Assembly (NCBI RefSeq): GCF_000425585.1
Contig: NZ_KE384399.1
Location: forward strand, 292,459-356,458
Source of the DNA: Terrimonas ferruginea DSM 30193
GTDB taxonomy: Bacteria; Bacteroidota; Bacteroidia; Chitinophagales; Chitinophagaceae
Direction: 5' to 3'
DNA: 64,000 nucleotides
Shown: piece by piece, positions 1 to 9,624 of the stretch
Numbering within the stretch: the stretch's first letter is position 1
Layout: each line of letters opens with the position of its first letter
Translations under genes and position numbers: made by a program
The notes under the pieces: model-generated
What the model saw: the letters and a program-made list of their open reading frames with translations, nothing else
Databases searched by the model: none
Told to the model about the DNA's origin: nothing

Positions 1-120
1 GGAGACCAACGGTGGCGTAACGGCTGATTGACAGGTTGTAAAATCTTCCGCACAGTTATGGTGTACACACGAACCATGGACTTACTGCTTACAACCTATT
101 ACGTACAATGGCTGTTATCC
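1..120. repeat. Intergenic repeat fragment downstream of gltD
   Basis: This non-coding stretch begins with GGAGACCAACGGTGGCGT. The same motif recurs at 56744 as the right half of a hairpin. It also carries CACGAACCATGG, which recurs in the palindromic terminator near 36300. It looks like a degraded member of the intergenic hairpin family of this genome. No convincing gene is visible here. Confidence 0.4.
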
Positions 121-1626
121 TCACGCAAAGGCCTGCAAAATGGAATCTTCCTTCGCTTCCAGGATAGATGCGCCCATCAGGAACTCATCCACTTTGCGTG
201 CGCACTCACGGCCTTCGCTGATCGCCCATACCACCAGGCTCTGACCGCGACGCATATCACCCGCGCTGAATATTTTAGAGATACTCGTTTTGTAGTCTTT
301 TTCACTTGCTTTCACATTACCGCGCGCATCCGTTTCCAATGATAATTCGGTAATCATTCCCGTTTGCTGCGGATGAACAAAACCCATCGCCAGCAAGGCC
401 AGTTCACAAGGCATTTCTCTCTCGCTTCCTTTTACTTCGGAGAATTGCGCCGGACGACCATCTGCTGAAGCCGTCCATTCCAGGTCCACCACTTTCAAGG
501 CTTTGAGGTTGCCGTTTTCATCACCGATAAATTCTTTGGTAGCAACGGCCCAATGACGTTGCGCACCTTCTTCGTGTGAAGTGGTTGTTTTCAGCAACAT
601 CGGGTAGCTTGGCCAGGGCATGTGTTGCGTTCTGGTCTCAGGTGGTTTGGGCATCAGCTCAAATTGCGTTACTGACGCGGCACCGTGCCGGTTACTCGTC
701 CCTACGCAATCACTTCCTGTATCACCACCACCAATTACGATCACATTTTTTCCGGTAGCCAGTACTTCTTCTGTAAGAATATTACTTTCGATCGCCGAAT
801 TGATCAATGGATTTTTTCCGGCTACTCTTTTATTGTTCTGCTTCAGGAAGTCCATCGCAAAATGAACGCCGTTTAATGCACGGCCAGGTATAGCCAGATC
901 GCGCGGCGCTGTGCTTCCACTCGCCAGTACGATGGCATTGTATTCCCGAAGCAGATCATTGATGTTGATATTCACGCCCACATGTGCGAGGCAACGGAAG
1001 ATTACACCTTCTTCTTCCAGTAAAGAGATGCGGCGATCGACCACCCATTTTTCTAATTTGAAATCAGGAATGCCATAGCGCAGCAAACCACCCGGCGCAT
1101 CGTCCCGTTCGAATACCGTTACCAGGTGACCTGCGTAGTTGAGTTGCGCAGCGGCAGCAAGACCTGCCGGACCACTGCCCACCACCGCTACTTTTTTGCC
1201 GGTGCGCACCAGCGGACGACGCGGCTTTACAAAGCCTTTTTCAAAGGCAATTTCAATGATGTGTTTTTCTATTTCCTCGATCGCTACAGGCGGCTGGTTG
1301 ATACCTAACACACAGGCACTCTCACAAGGGGCAGGACAAATGCGTCCGGTGAATTCGGGAAAGTTATTCGTAGAAGCAAGAATGCTGTAAGCCTCTTCAT
1401 AATTCTTACGGAAAACGGCATCGTTGAATTCAGGGATGACATTGCCCAGCGGACAGCCGCTGTGACAAAAGGGTACGCCGCAGTCCATGCAACGTGCCGA
1501 CTGTTCATTGAGTTTGCTTTCACTGTACCTTTCTACAAACTCGTTATAATGTTTCAGGCGGTCCGCCACGGGCTTCTTGCCGGGCATCTCCCGTGTGAAT
1601 TCCAGAAATCCTGTTATTTTACCCAT
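121..1626 (-). CDS. gltD: Glutamate synthase (NADPH) small subunit
   Basis: This is the electron-input subunit of GOGAT. It passes electrons from NAD(P)H through FAD and Fe-S clusters to the large subunit, which makes two glutamates from glutamine and 2-oxoglutarate. The N-terminal Fe-S region shows Cys46, Cys49, Cys54, Cys58 and then Cys97, Cys101, Cys105. The FAD-binding GSGPAG lies at 150-155 and the NAD(P)-binding GGGDTG at 299-304. The 501-residue length is normal for the beta subunit. It lies 41 nt downstream of gltB on the same strand, so the two are probably co-transcribed. The ATG start gives a normal N-terminus of the GltD family. Confidence 0.97.
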   Translation of the reverse strand: MGKITGFLEFTREMPGKKPVADRLKHYNEFVERYSESKLNEQSARCMDCGVPFCHSGCPLGNVIPEFNDAVFRKNYEEAYSILASTNNFPEFTGRICPAPCESACVLGINQPPVAIEEIEKHIIEIAFEKGFVKPRRPLVRTGKKVAVVGSGPAGLAAAAQLNYAGHLVTVFERDDAPGGLLRYGIPDFKLEKWVVDRRISLLEEEGVIFRCLAHVGVNININDLLREYNAIVLASGSTAPRDLAIPGRALNGVHFAMDFLKQNNKRVAGKNPLINSAIESNILTEEVLATGKNVIVIGGGDTGSDCVGTSNRHGAASVTQFELMPKPPETRTQHMPWPSYPMLLKTTTSHEEGAQRHWAVATKEFIGDENGNLKALKVVDLEWTASADGRPAQFSEVKGSEREMPCELALLAMGFVHPQQTGMITELSLETDARGNVKASEKDYKTSISKIFSAGDMRRGQSLVVWAISEGRECARKVDEFLMGASILEAKEDSILQAFA

Positions 1627-1667
1627 ATTGCGTTGACATCAGTTGTTGAGAAATAAAGTACCCGTCA

Positions 1668-4600
1668 TTATTTCGTCGGGATGTTAATAGTTTGTCCAAC
1701 CTTACCGGCCAGCACCACTTTTTTGTAATCCTTCGGAAATACTTTGATGAAATGTGATAGCTGATTTTCAAAATCATTCAGCAGGAAACGCGCAACCGTA
1801 CTACCTGTATATTCATGATGACGATTGATCATGTATTTAAGCGTGCAGGCATCTTCTTCGTCCAGCGGATCGAGGTCGATCATTTCAGGGTTACAGTTGC
1901 CGGCAAATTTCCCTTTTACATCGTATACATAAGCGATACCGCCGCTCATACCCGCTGCGAAGTTGCGTCCCGTATCACCGAGTATGACGGCAATACCTCC
2001 GGTCATGTATTCACAACCGTGATCGCCGATGCCTTCCACTACCACACGTGCACCCGAGTTGCGGACGGCAAAACGTTCACCGGCCTTGCCGCGGATATAG
2101 GCTTCGCCTGATGTGGCTCCGTAGAAAGCTACATTGCCAATGATGATGTTTTCTTCCGGTACAAAACTGGCTTGCTTGTCGGGATAAATGATCAGTTTCG
2201 CACCGCTGAGTCCTTTACCGAAGTAGTCATTCGCATCGCCTTCGAGTTCCAACGTCACACCGTGCGTATTGAATGCGGCAAAACTCTGACCAGCCGTTCC
2301 CGTCAGTTTGAAATGAATCGTGTCTTCGGGTAATCCTGCTGCGCGGAATTTTTTTGTGATTTCGTTGGAAAGTAATGTTCCCGCCGCGCGATCCGTATTG
2401 ATGATATTGAAGGAAGCTTTTACTTTTTCATGCTGTTCGAGCGCCGGTTTCGCGGCTTCGAGCAATTTCCAGTCAAGGATTTCCGTTAGTCCGTGATCTT
2501 GTTCTTCCTGTTTGTAAAGTCCTACGTATTCATTCGCGGGTTCTTTATACAACAACGGAGAAAGGTCGAGTTTGCCGTATTTCCAATGCGAAATATTATC
2601 GCGTACTTTCAGTGCATCTACCTGGCCGATCATTTCATTGATGGTGCGGAAACCTAGCTCTGCCATCAGTTCGCGCAGGTCTTGTGTAAGGAAACGGAAG
2701 AAGTTCACCACATGCTCCGGATCGCCGCTGAAGCGTTTGCGCAGTTCCGGATCTTGTGTGGCCACGCCTACCGGGCATGTGTTGAGGTGACATTTGCGCA
2801 TCATGATGCATCCTTCCACCACCAACGCGGCCGTTGCCACACCCCATTCTTCCGCACCCAGCAATGCGGCAATCACAATATCACGGCCCGTGCGGATTTG
2901 TCCGTCGGCTTGTACTGTTACACGACTGCGCAGTTTATTTTTTACCAGGGTCTGATGTGTTTCTGCCAGGCCAAGTTCCCACGGTAGTCCCGCGTGCTTG
3001 ATGGAACTGACAGGCGAGGCGCCGGTGCCGCCATCGAAACCTGCAATGAGCACCACATCTGCTTTTGCTTTTGTGACGCCTGCGGCGATGGTGCCCACGC
3101 CGGCTTTGCTTACGAGTTTCACATTGATGCGCGCTTTGCGGTTGGCATTTTTCAGATCGAAGATGAGCTGGGCAAGATCTTCAATGGAATAGATATCGTG
3201 GTGCGGAGGAGGGGAGATTAATCCCACGCCCGGCGTCGAGTGACGTGTCTTGCCGATCCAGTCGTCTACTTTGTGTCCGGGCAATTGTCCGCCTTCTCCG
3301 GGCTTGGCACCTTGTGCCATTTTGATCTGCAATTCATCCGCTTCGGTGAGGTAAAGACTTGTTACGCCAAAGCGTGCGCTCGCTACCTGTTTGATGGCAC
3401 TGCGCATGGAATCGCCATTCTCCATTTTGTCATACCGTTGTTCATCCTCTCCACCTTCACCGGTATTGCTTTTGCCGCCCAAACGATTCATGGCAATGGC
3501 GAGTGTGGTATGAGCTTCCCAACTGATGGAGCCGAAGCTCATCGCTCCTGTTGCAAAACGTTTGTAAATGTTCTCTGCAGATTCCACTTCTTCCAACGGA
3601 ACCGAAGGCCGGTCGCGTTTGAAGTCGAGCAGGCTGCGAAGCGTAATGGCTTTTTCATTTTGCTCATTGATCAGCTTCGCATATTTTTTGAAGGCAGTAT
3701 AATCATTCAGTCTGGTGCTGTGTTGCAACAGGTGAATGGTCTGCGGATTGAAGAGGTGCTCTTCTCCTTTTCTTTTCCACTGGTACACCCCTCCAACAGG
3801 CAGACGGTCGACCGGAATTTCCTTTTTGCTGAAGGCGAAATAATGTTTTGCCAATGCTTCACGCGCAATTTCATCGAGGCCCATGCCCTGTATGCGTGAA
3901 GTAGCTCCGGTGAAATATGTTTTAACCACTTCGCTGTTAATGCCGATGATCTCAAATATCTGCGCGCCCTGGTAAGATTGCAGCGTGCTGATACCCATTT
4001 TCGAGAATACTTTCAGCAAGCCATCGTTAACAGCTTTTACATAATTTTTTTTCAATTCGTCTTCTGTAAGCGACGTTTCGATCTTGCGGGTTTCTTTCAT
4101 GTCCCGGATAGACGAAAGCGCGAGATAGGGGTTGATGGCGGTGGCGCCGAATCCGAGCAGGCAGGCGAAGTGATGCACTTCCCATACGTCGCCCGCTTCT
4201 ACTACAATGCCTACCTGTCCGCGCATGCCTTTGCGGATAAGATGGTGATGCACAGCCGCCGTTGCCAGCAGGGAAGGAATAGGCGCGTGATCACTGTCGA
4301 TTGCGCGATCTTGCAGGATCAGAACTTCAAACCCATCGTGTACGGAATCTTCTGCATAACGGCAGAGACGATCCAATGCAGACTTTAATGAACCGGGTTT
4401 GCCATCGGCACGGAAATAACACTGCAATGTCTTTGACTGGAAAACACCGGTGTCGATGCTTCGCAATGTTTCGAGTTCGAGGTTGTTGAGTACGGGTTGT
4501 TTGAGGGCTACAACGTGGCAGTCCAGTTCATCTTCGACGAGCAGACTGCCGTTGTTGCCTACGAATGTTGCCAAAGACATTACCATGCGTTCACGGATAG

Positions 4601-6194
4601 GGTCGATCGGCGGGTTGGTAACCTGGGCAAACAGTTGTTTAAAATAAGAAGAAAGGTGTTGCGGTTGATCGCTGAGGATCGCGAGTGGGGTATCGCTTCC
4701 CATGGAGCCGATAGGTTCTTTGCCTTCGAGGGCCATCGGGGCGATCAGCGTTTCAAGATCTTCGGTTGAGTAACCAAATGCTTTCTGGTATTTGAAAACC
4801 TGGTCGTGTTCGAGATGGGTGAACATCACGCGCGGTGCAGGTAATTCATTGAGGCGAATCTTGTATTTATTCAACCATTCGGCATAAGGCTTCTGATTGC
4901 AGATTTGTTGCTTTACTTCTTCATCACTGATGATGCGGCCTTGTTCCATGTCTACCACAAACATCTTTCCGGGTTGCAGGCGTCCTTTCTCTTTGATGAG
5001 CCGTTGATCCACCGGTAACGCACCCGTTTCCGATGCCATGATCACGCGGTCATCCGTGGTTACGCAATACCGTGAAGGACGCAAACCATTGCGATCGAGC
5101 GTGGCGCCGATTACTTTTCCATCGGTAAAAGAGATGGAAGCGGGACCATCCCAGGGTTCCATCAGGCAGGCATGAAACTCATAGAAGGCGGTTTTTGCCG
5201 CATCCATTTCCGCGTTACCGTCCCATGCTTCGGGTATCAGCATCATCATCACATGCGGCAGGGAACGGCCTGTCAGTGTCAGCAATTCGATCATATTGTC
5301 GAGACAGGCAGAGTCGCTCTGGTTATTGGTGACGATGGGCAACAACATGTCCATTTCTTCGTCGGTGAAATACGGTGTTTCAAAACCGGGCTCACTTGTT
5401 TTTAACCAATTGAGGTTGCCTTGCAAGGTGTTGATCTCACCGTTGTGTGCGATGTAACGAAACGGTTGTGCGAGTTTCCAGGAAGGAAATGTATTGGTGG
5501 CAAAACGTGAGTGAACCAGACCGAACGCGCTTACCACGCGTTTGTTGGTAAGGTCACTGAAATAGCGGCGTACCTGGTTGCTGGTGAGCTGGCCTTTATA
5601 GACAATTGTTTTATAAGAAAGCGAAGCGATATAAAAACCGATTTCGTCTTCACGCACGGTATTGGCAATGATATGGGAAGCATAATTACGCAGTACAAAC
5701 AATTTGCGTTCGAACTCATCGGGATTGGTAATGTGATCAGGACAGGCGATGAACACCTGTTCGATCTCTGGTTCTACGCTGAGTGCCGTAGCGCCGATAT
5801 CTGTCGTGTCAACGGGAACTTTTCTCCAGCATAAAACCTCGAGCCGCAGCTTCTCGGCGGCACGGAGAAAAATCTCGCGGCATTCTTCCCGCAAACGGAT
5901 CTCGCGCGGAAAGAAGATCATGCCTACGCCATAGCGTTGAAAGCGGGGAAGCGGCACACCCTGTTTGAGACATTCATCGAAAAAAAATTCGTGGGGTATC
6001 TGCAGCATGATGCCGGCGCCGTCGCCCGTGTTGGCTTCGCAGCCACAGGCACCGCGGTGTTCCATATTTTCCAGGATGGTGAGTGCGTCTGCAATCGTCT
6101 GGTGATTCTTGTTGCCTTTGATATTGGCCACGAATCCTATACCGCACGCATCGTGCTCAAACGCAGGGTTGTATAAACCGGTAGTGCTAGCCAT
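1668..6194 (-). CDS. gltB: Glutamate synthase large subunit
   Basis: This is the catalytic subunit of GOGAT, about 1508 residues. The class II glutamine amidotransferase nucleophile is Cys17 in DACGIGF, which becomes N-terminal after removal of a 16-residue propeptide. The central and FMN-binding domains follow. Cys1129, Cys1135 and Cys1140 (CIMMRKCHLNTCP) are the expected 3Fe-4S ligands, and the C-terminal GXGXG beta-helix occupies roughly the last 250 residues. I place the start at the ATG at 6194. An in-frame TTG two codons upstream is possible but less likely. Ammonia released at the N-terminus is channelled to 2-oxoglutarate at the FMN site. The gene leads a gltB-gltD operon with about 300 bp of non-coding sequence upstream. 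Confidence 0.97.
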   Translation of the reverse strand: MASTTGLYNPAFEHDACGIGFVANIKGNKNHQTIADALTILENMEHRGACGCEANTGDGAGIMLQIPHEFFFDECLKQGVPLPRFQRYGVGMIFFPREIRLREECREIFLRAAEKLRLEVLCWRKVPVDTTDIGATALSVEPEIEQVFIACPDHITNPDEFERKLFVLRNYASHIIANTVREDEIGFYIASLSYKTIVYKGQLTSNQVRRYFSDLTNKRVVSAFGLVHSRFATNTFPSWKLAQPFRYIAHNGEINTLQGNLNWLKTSEPGFETPYFTDEEMDMLLPIVTNNQSDSACLDNMIELLTLTGRSLPHVMMMLIPEAWDGNAEMDAAKTAFYEFHACLMEPWDGPASISFTDGKVIGATLDRNGLRPSRYCVTTDDRVIMASETGALPVDQRLIKEKGRLQPGKMFVVDMEQGRIISDEEVKQQICNQKPYAEWLNKYKIRLNELPAPRVMFTHLEHDQVFKYQKAFGYSTEDLETLIAPMALEGKEPIGSMGSDTPLAILSDQPQHLSSYFKQLFAQVTNPPIDPIRERMVMSLATFVGNNGSLLVEDELDCHVVALKQPVLNNLELETLRSIDTGVFQSKTLQCYFRADGKPGSLKSALDRLCRYAEDSVHDGFEVLILQDRAIDSDHAPIPSLLATAAVHHHLIRKGMRGQVGIVVEAGDVWEVHHFACLLGFGATAINPYLALSSIRDMKETRKIETSLTEDELKKNYVKAVNDGLLKVFSKMGISTLQSYQGAQIFEIIGINSEVVKTYFTGATSRIQGMGLDEIAREALAKHYFAFSKKEIPVDRLPVGGVYQWKRKGEEHLFNPQTIHLLQHSTRLNDYTAFKKYAKLINEQNEKAITLRSLLDFKRDRPSVPLEEVESAENIYKRFATGAMSFGSISWEAHTTLAIAMNRLGGKSNTGEGGEDEQRYDKMENGDSMRSAIKQVASARFGVTSLYLTEADELQIKMAQGAKPGEGGQLPGHKVDDWIGKTRHSTPGVGLISPPPHHDIYSIEDLAQLIFDLKNANRKARINVKLVSKAGVGTIAAGVTKAKADVVLIAGFDGGTGASPVSSIKHAGLPWELGLAETHQTLVKNKLRSRVTVQADGQIRTGRDIVIAALLGAEEWGVATAALVVEGCIMMRKCHLNTCPVGVATQDPELRKRFSGDPEHVVNFFRFLTQDLRELMAELGFRTINEMIGQVDALKVRDNISHWKYGKLDLSPLLYKEPANEYVGLYKQEEQDHGLTEILDWKLLEAAKPALEQHEKVKASFNIINTDRAAGTLLSNEITKKFRAAGLPEDTIHFKLTGTAGQSFAAFNTHGVTLELEGDANDYFGKGLSGAKLIIYPDKQASFVPEENIIIGNVAFYGATSGEAYIRGKAGERFAVRNSGARVVVEGIGDHGCEYMTGGIAVILGDTGRNFAAGMSGGIAYVYDVKGKFAGNCNPEMIDLDPLDEEDACTLKYMINRHHEYTGSTVARFLLNDFENQLSHFIKVFPKDYKKVVLAGKVGQTINIPTK

Positions 6195-6340
6195 CGGCAA
6201 ATAGTTGTTTTAGAAAATTTATAATAAAATATGGCAGTGACTATACGTCTGGCAAGCAAGTAGCGTAAATTAAGAAAATTAGTCAATAAAATGGCTGTTA
6301 TTGTCCACAAATTTTAAAGACTAATTAGCGTTTGTTTAGA

Positions 6341-6420
6341 TGTTGTTGGTGTGGACACCAACAACGGCGTTTTTCTTCCCGTTGATGTGAACATCAACAA
6401 GCGCGCGTAAACATCAACGA
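6341..6420. repeat. Hairpin pair in the gltB-ilvA spacer
   Basis: In the 309-bp spacer between gltB and ilvA, two perfect hairpins stand side by side. GTTGTTGGTGT/ACACCAACAAC (6342-6352 and 6355-6365) has 11-bp arms and GTTGATGT/ACATCAAC (6381-6388 and 6391-6398) has 8-bp arms; both have 2-nt loops. A further copy of the second right arm follows at 6411. The first resembles the GTTGTTGGTC hairpins at 26.9-27.4 kb. The rest of the spacer (6201-6340, 6421-6509) is A+T-rich next to gltB and should hold its promoter, but I cannot name a clear -7 box. The hairpins may also mark the 3' end of the ilv transcript. Confidence 0.55.
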
Positions 6421-6509
6421 GCATGCGTATACGAGCGGCGGCAAGACTAATAAGCCATCGATACAGGCAACGGCATAGCAGCGGGAAAGAATCACATCAA
6501 ATTATCAAA

Positions 6510-7763
6510 TCAGACCAGGTAACCAAACAAGGTATCATCCTTGTTGAGCTCAGTATACTGGATCTGTGATTCGTGGAGGTTGCGGATCAGGGTGTCGTAA
6601 TCAGCTTTTGCGCGCAATTCAATGCCCACCAATGCAGGACCATTTTCCTTGTTGGTTTTTTGCATGTATTCAAACCGGGTGATGTCATCGGTAGGGCCAA
6701 GCACTTTGTTGACAAATTCTTTCAATGCACCGGGGCGTTGTGCAAAGCTGATGAGGAAGTAGTGTTTCAATCCTTCATACTGAAGACTGCGTTCTTTGAT
6801 CTCCTGCATGCGGTCGATGTCGTTGTTGCTGCCACTGATGATGCAGACAATGTTTTTGCCTTTGATCTCACCGGCAAATTCGTCGAGCGCGGCGATGGAC
6901 ATGGCACCGGCGGGTTCTACCACAATGGCGTCTTCGTTATAGAGACGGAGAATGGTGGTGCAGATTTTTCCTTCAGGCACCAGCCGCATATCGTCGAGTA
7001 CGTCTTTGCAGATGGAGAAGGTGAGGTCACCGATACGTTTAACGGCCGCTCCGTCAACGAAACGTTCGATTTTATCGAGTACAACCGGATGGCCTGCAGC
7101 TAGTGCGGCTGTCATGGAGGGTGCACCTTCGGGCTCGAGGCCAATGATCCTGGTATCGGGAGAAAAAGTTTTGAGGTATGTACCCACACCGGCGCAGAGA
7201 CCTCCGCCACCGACAGGGACAAATACATAATCGATGGAAGAGAGGTCTTCCAGCATTTCAGCAGCTACCGTTGCCTGGCCTTCAATGATGCGGATGTCAT
7301 CAAAAGGAGGAATGAAAGTCATTTGCCGCTCTTCGGTAAAAGCTTTAGCTGCCGCGGCACAATCGTCGAATGTATCGCCGACCAGTTTTACTTCGATAAA
7401 ATTTTCACCAAACATGCGTGTCTGGTGAATTTTTTGATTAGGTGTGATCACCGGCATGAACACCACACCTTTCACCCCCAGTTTGCGGCAACTGAAGGCA
7501 AAGCCCTGCGCATGATTGCCGGCACTTGCACACACCACTCCCTGCTGCAGTTGTTCTTCCGGCAGACTGCTCATCATGTTGTAAGCACCTCTTAATTTAT
7601 AAGAGCGCACCACCTGCAGGTCTTCACGTTTCAGGTAAACATTGCATTGGTACTTGCGCGAAAGATTGAGGTTGAGTTGCAGCGGTGTGCGGGTAGCAAT
7701 ACCCTTCAGGCGTGCTGCAGCTTCGGCGAACTGAAAGGTAGGAGCTTCCCGGAGGGTTGACAT
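6510..7763 (-). CDS. ilvA: Threonine ammonia-lyase (threonine dehydratase)
   Basis: This PLP enzyme deaminates threonine to 2-oxobutanoate, the first committed step of isoleucine synthesis. Lys56 in SYKLRGA is the Schiff-base lysine, SAGNHAQG (about 80-88) binds substrate carboxylate, and GGGGLCAG binds the PLP phosphate. From about residue 325 there is one ACT-like regulatory domain, consistent with Ile/Val allosteric control. The length (417 aa) fits the single-ACT short form rather than the 510-residue E. coli form. It is the last gene of the ilv block and is separated from ilvC by a terminator-like hairpin that ends only about 20 nt before the start codon, so its expression may be partly uncoupled. 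Confidence 0.95.
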   Translation of the reverse strand: MSTLREAPTFQFAEAAARLKGIATRTPLQLNLNLSRKYQCNVYLKREDLQVVRSYKLRGAYNMMSSLPEEQLQQGVVCASAGNHAQGFAFSCRKLGVKGVVFMPVITPNQKIHQTRMFGENFIEVKLVGDTFDDCAAAAKAFTEERQMTFIPPFDDIRIIEGQATVAAEMLEDLSSIDYVFVPVGGGGLCAGVGTYLKTFSPDTRIIGLEPEGAPSMTAALAAGHPVVLDKIERFVDGAAVKRIGDLTFSICKDVLDDMRLVPEGKICTTILRLYNEDAIVVEPAGAMSIAALDEFAGEIKGKNIVCIISGSNNDIDRMQEIKERSLQYEGLKHYFLISFAQRPGALKEFVNKVLGPTDDITRFEYMQKTNKENGPALVGIELRAKADYDTLIRNLHESQIQYTELNKDDTLFGYLV

Positions 7764-7784
7764 GGTGAACAGTTGAGGGATGAC

Positions 7785-7814
7785 AAAAAAAAGGGCCGGC
7801 CATATACCGGCCCC
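7785..7814 (-). terminator. Terminator-like hairpin between ilvC and ilvA
   Basis: GGGCCGG (7793-7799) pairs with CCGGCCC (7807-7813). Read on the minus strand the hairpin is followed by eight T (7785-7792), the form of an intrinsic terminator. It begins about 18 nt after the ilvC stop and ends about 20 nt before the ilvA start. It should end or reduce transcription from the ilv promoter before ilvA. Confidence 0.7.
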
Positions 7815-7831
7815 GGTTTATTTCAGACAAC

Positions 7832-8956
7832 TTATCCTACAGATTCTGTTTTCTTCGTCTGTTGCAGGAATAATTCTTTGGTAGAAACGTCGGTAGCTGG
7901 CGCTTCGGACTGCTGGTTCTCCGGACGCAGGCTGCGAACGGTTCTGCCGGCCTGCCACATTTCGCTTTCACGCAGTTCTTTCAATTCTTCTTCCAGCTTC
8001 TCGCGGTAATCGGTTTTGCTGTTGCTGTCAATAGAACGTTGTGATTCTTTACCGGTTGCCACGCTTTCATACAATTCGCGGAATACCGGAGCAGTAGCAT
8101 CGCGGAATTTTTTCCACCAGTCGAGCGCACCACGCTGGGCGGTAGTAGAGCAGTTGGCATACATCCAGTCCATACCATTTTCAGCAACCAGCGGCATGAG
8201 TGATTGTGTCAGCTCTTCCACTGTTTCGTTGAATGCTTCGGAAGGAGAGTGTCCTTTATCACGCAGCACCTGGTATTGTGCGGCAAAGATGCCCTGGATG
8301 GCGCCCATGAGTGTACCACGTTCGCCGGTAAGATCACTGTATACTTCTTTTTTGAAGTCTGTTTCAAACAGGTAACCGCTTCCTACTGCGATACCCAGTG
8401 CCACCACGCGTTCTTTTGCTTTGCCGGTTGCATCCTGGAAGATCGCATAAGAGCTGTTGAGGCCACGGCCCTGCAGGAACATACGGCGGAGTGAAGTACC
8501 GCTTCCTTTAGGTGCCACGAGGAATACGTCCACATCTTTTGGAGGAACGATGCCGGTTTGTTCGTTGAACGTAATGCCAAAGCCATGAGAGAAGTAAAGG
8601 GCTTTGCCGGGTGTGAGGTGCTTCTGTACAGTAGGCCACAGTGCGATCTGCGCTGCATCGCTGAGCAGGTAACAAATGATGGTGCCTCTCTGCAGTGCTT
8701 CTTCGATCTCAAACAGGGTTTCGCCGGGAACAAATCCGTCAGCTATAGCCTTATCCCAGGTCTTGGAATTCTTACGCTGGCCAACGATTACGTTGATGCC
8801 ATTGTCTTTCTGGTTCAGCGCCTGTCCGGGGCCCTGTACACCATAACCGATAACGGCTACGGTTTCATTTTTTAAAACCTCCTGTGCTTTGCTCAGGGGG
8901 AATTCATCACGGGTTACCACGTTTTCTTCAACGCCGCCGAAATTTAACTTTGCCAT
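7832..8956 (-). CDS. ilvC: Ketol-acid reductoisomerase
   Basis: This enzyme isomerises and reduces 2-acetolactate or 2-aceto-2-hydroxybutyrate to the dihydroxy acids of the valine and isoleucine pathways, using NAD(P)H and Mg. The Rossmann motif GYGVQGPGQA lies at 38-47 and VGQRKNSKTW at about 58-67 is the cofactor-specificity loop. The acid-rich metal site appears in SDLTGERGTL, with the knotted C-terminal domain after it. The 374-residue protein has a polar Gln/Thr/Lys-rich tail of about 30 residues beyond the VRSLRPEN segment that classical short class I enzymes lack. It follows ilvN by 52 nt in the ilv operon. Confidence 0.96.
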   Translation of the reverse strand: MAKLNFGGVEENVVTRDEFPLSKAQEVLKNETVAVIGYGVQGPGQALNQKDNGINVIVGQRKNSKTWDKAIADGFVPGETLFEIEEALQRGTIICYLLSDAAQIALWPTVQKHLTPGKALYFSHGFGITFNEQTGIVPPKDVDVFLVAPKGSGTSLRRMFLQGRGLNSSYAIFQDATGKAKERVVALGIAVGSGYLFETDFKKEVYSDLTGERGTLMGAIQGIFAAQYQVLRDKGHSPSEAFNETVEELTQSLMPLVAENGMDWMYANCSTTAQRGALDWWKKFRDATAPVFRELYESVATGKESQRSIDSNSKTDYREKLEEELKELRESEMWQAGRTVRSLRPENQQSEAPATDVSTKELFLQQTKKTESVG

Positions 8957-9008
8957 GGGTATTGTTGTTTTTTAGATGATTTATAAATGTTGATATATAG
9001 CAGTGTGC

Positions 9009-9599
9009 TCACATGGTGAACACTTTTTCGTTTTGGTCAAGGAATTCATTTTCGATGGTGTCTTCACCGGGTTCGCGGTATTCAAACTCTTTGAGTTTTT
9101 CGTGGAAGCCTTCACTGTCTTTAATAATGGCTACCCGTCCGCTGCGGACAAATTCTATCAGTCCGTAAGGCTCAAGCACCTTAATTAAGCGGTCTGTTTC
9201 TTCGCGGTGGCCGGCTACTTCAAAGACGGTGTAGTCTTTGCGGATTACTACGGCATTGGCGCCGTATTGGCGGAGCAGGCGTTCTACTTTTACTTCAGCC
9301 TGTATGACCTCGGTCGGTACTTTGTATAATGCCAGTTCCTGCCATACGATCTCTTCCGCTGTGTTGTAATATGCTTTCAATACTTCCACCTGCTTTTCGA
9401 TCTGGCGGCAGAGTTTGCGTACCACTTCTTCCGTTTCATTGATCACGATGGTAAACCGGTGAACGCTGTCTACTTCGGAAGGAGAAGTATTCAGGCTGTC
9501 GATATTGATCTTTCTCCTGGAAAAAATGATCGCGATACGGTTCAGCAAACCGATCTGATTTTCCGTATAAACCGTGATCGTATATTCTGCTTTAGACAT
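9009..9599 (-). CDS. ilvN: Acetolactate synthase small (regulatory) subunit
   Basis: This is the regulatory partner of IlvB. An N-terminal ACT domain (about 5-80, TITVYTENQIGLLNRIA) should bind valine and mediate feedback inhibition. A C-terminal small-subunit domain (about 90-170) activates the large subunit. At 196 residues it is slightly longer than the usual 160-175, the extra being a polar acidic tail. It starts 25 nt after ilvB, the expected partner order. Confidence 0.94.
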   Translation of the reverse strand: MSKAEYTITVYTENQIGLLNRIAIIFSRRKINIDSLNTSPSEVDSVHRFTIVINETEEVVRKLCRQIEKQVEVLKAYYNTAEEIVWQELALYKVPTEVIQAEVKVERLLRQYGANAVVIRKDYTVFEVAGHREETDRLIKVLEPYGLIEFVRSGRVAIIKDSEGFHEKLKEFEYREPGEDTIENEFLDQNEKVFTM

Positions 9600-9624
9600 A
9601 CTGTTTGTATTAAAATGTTCTCGC

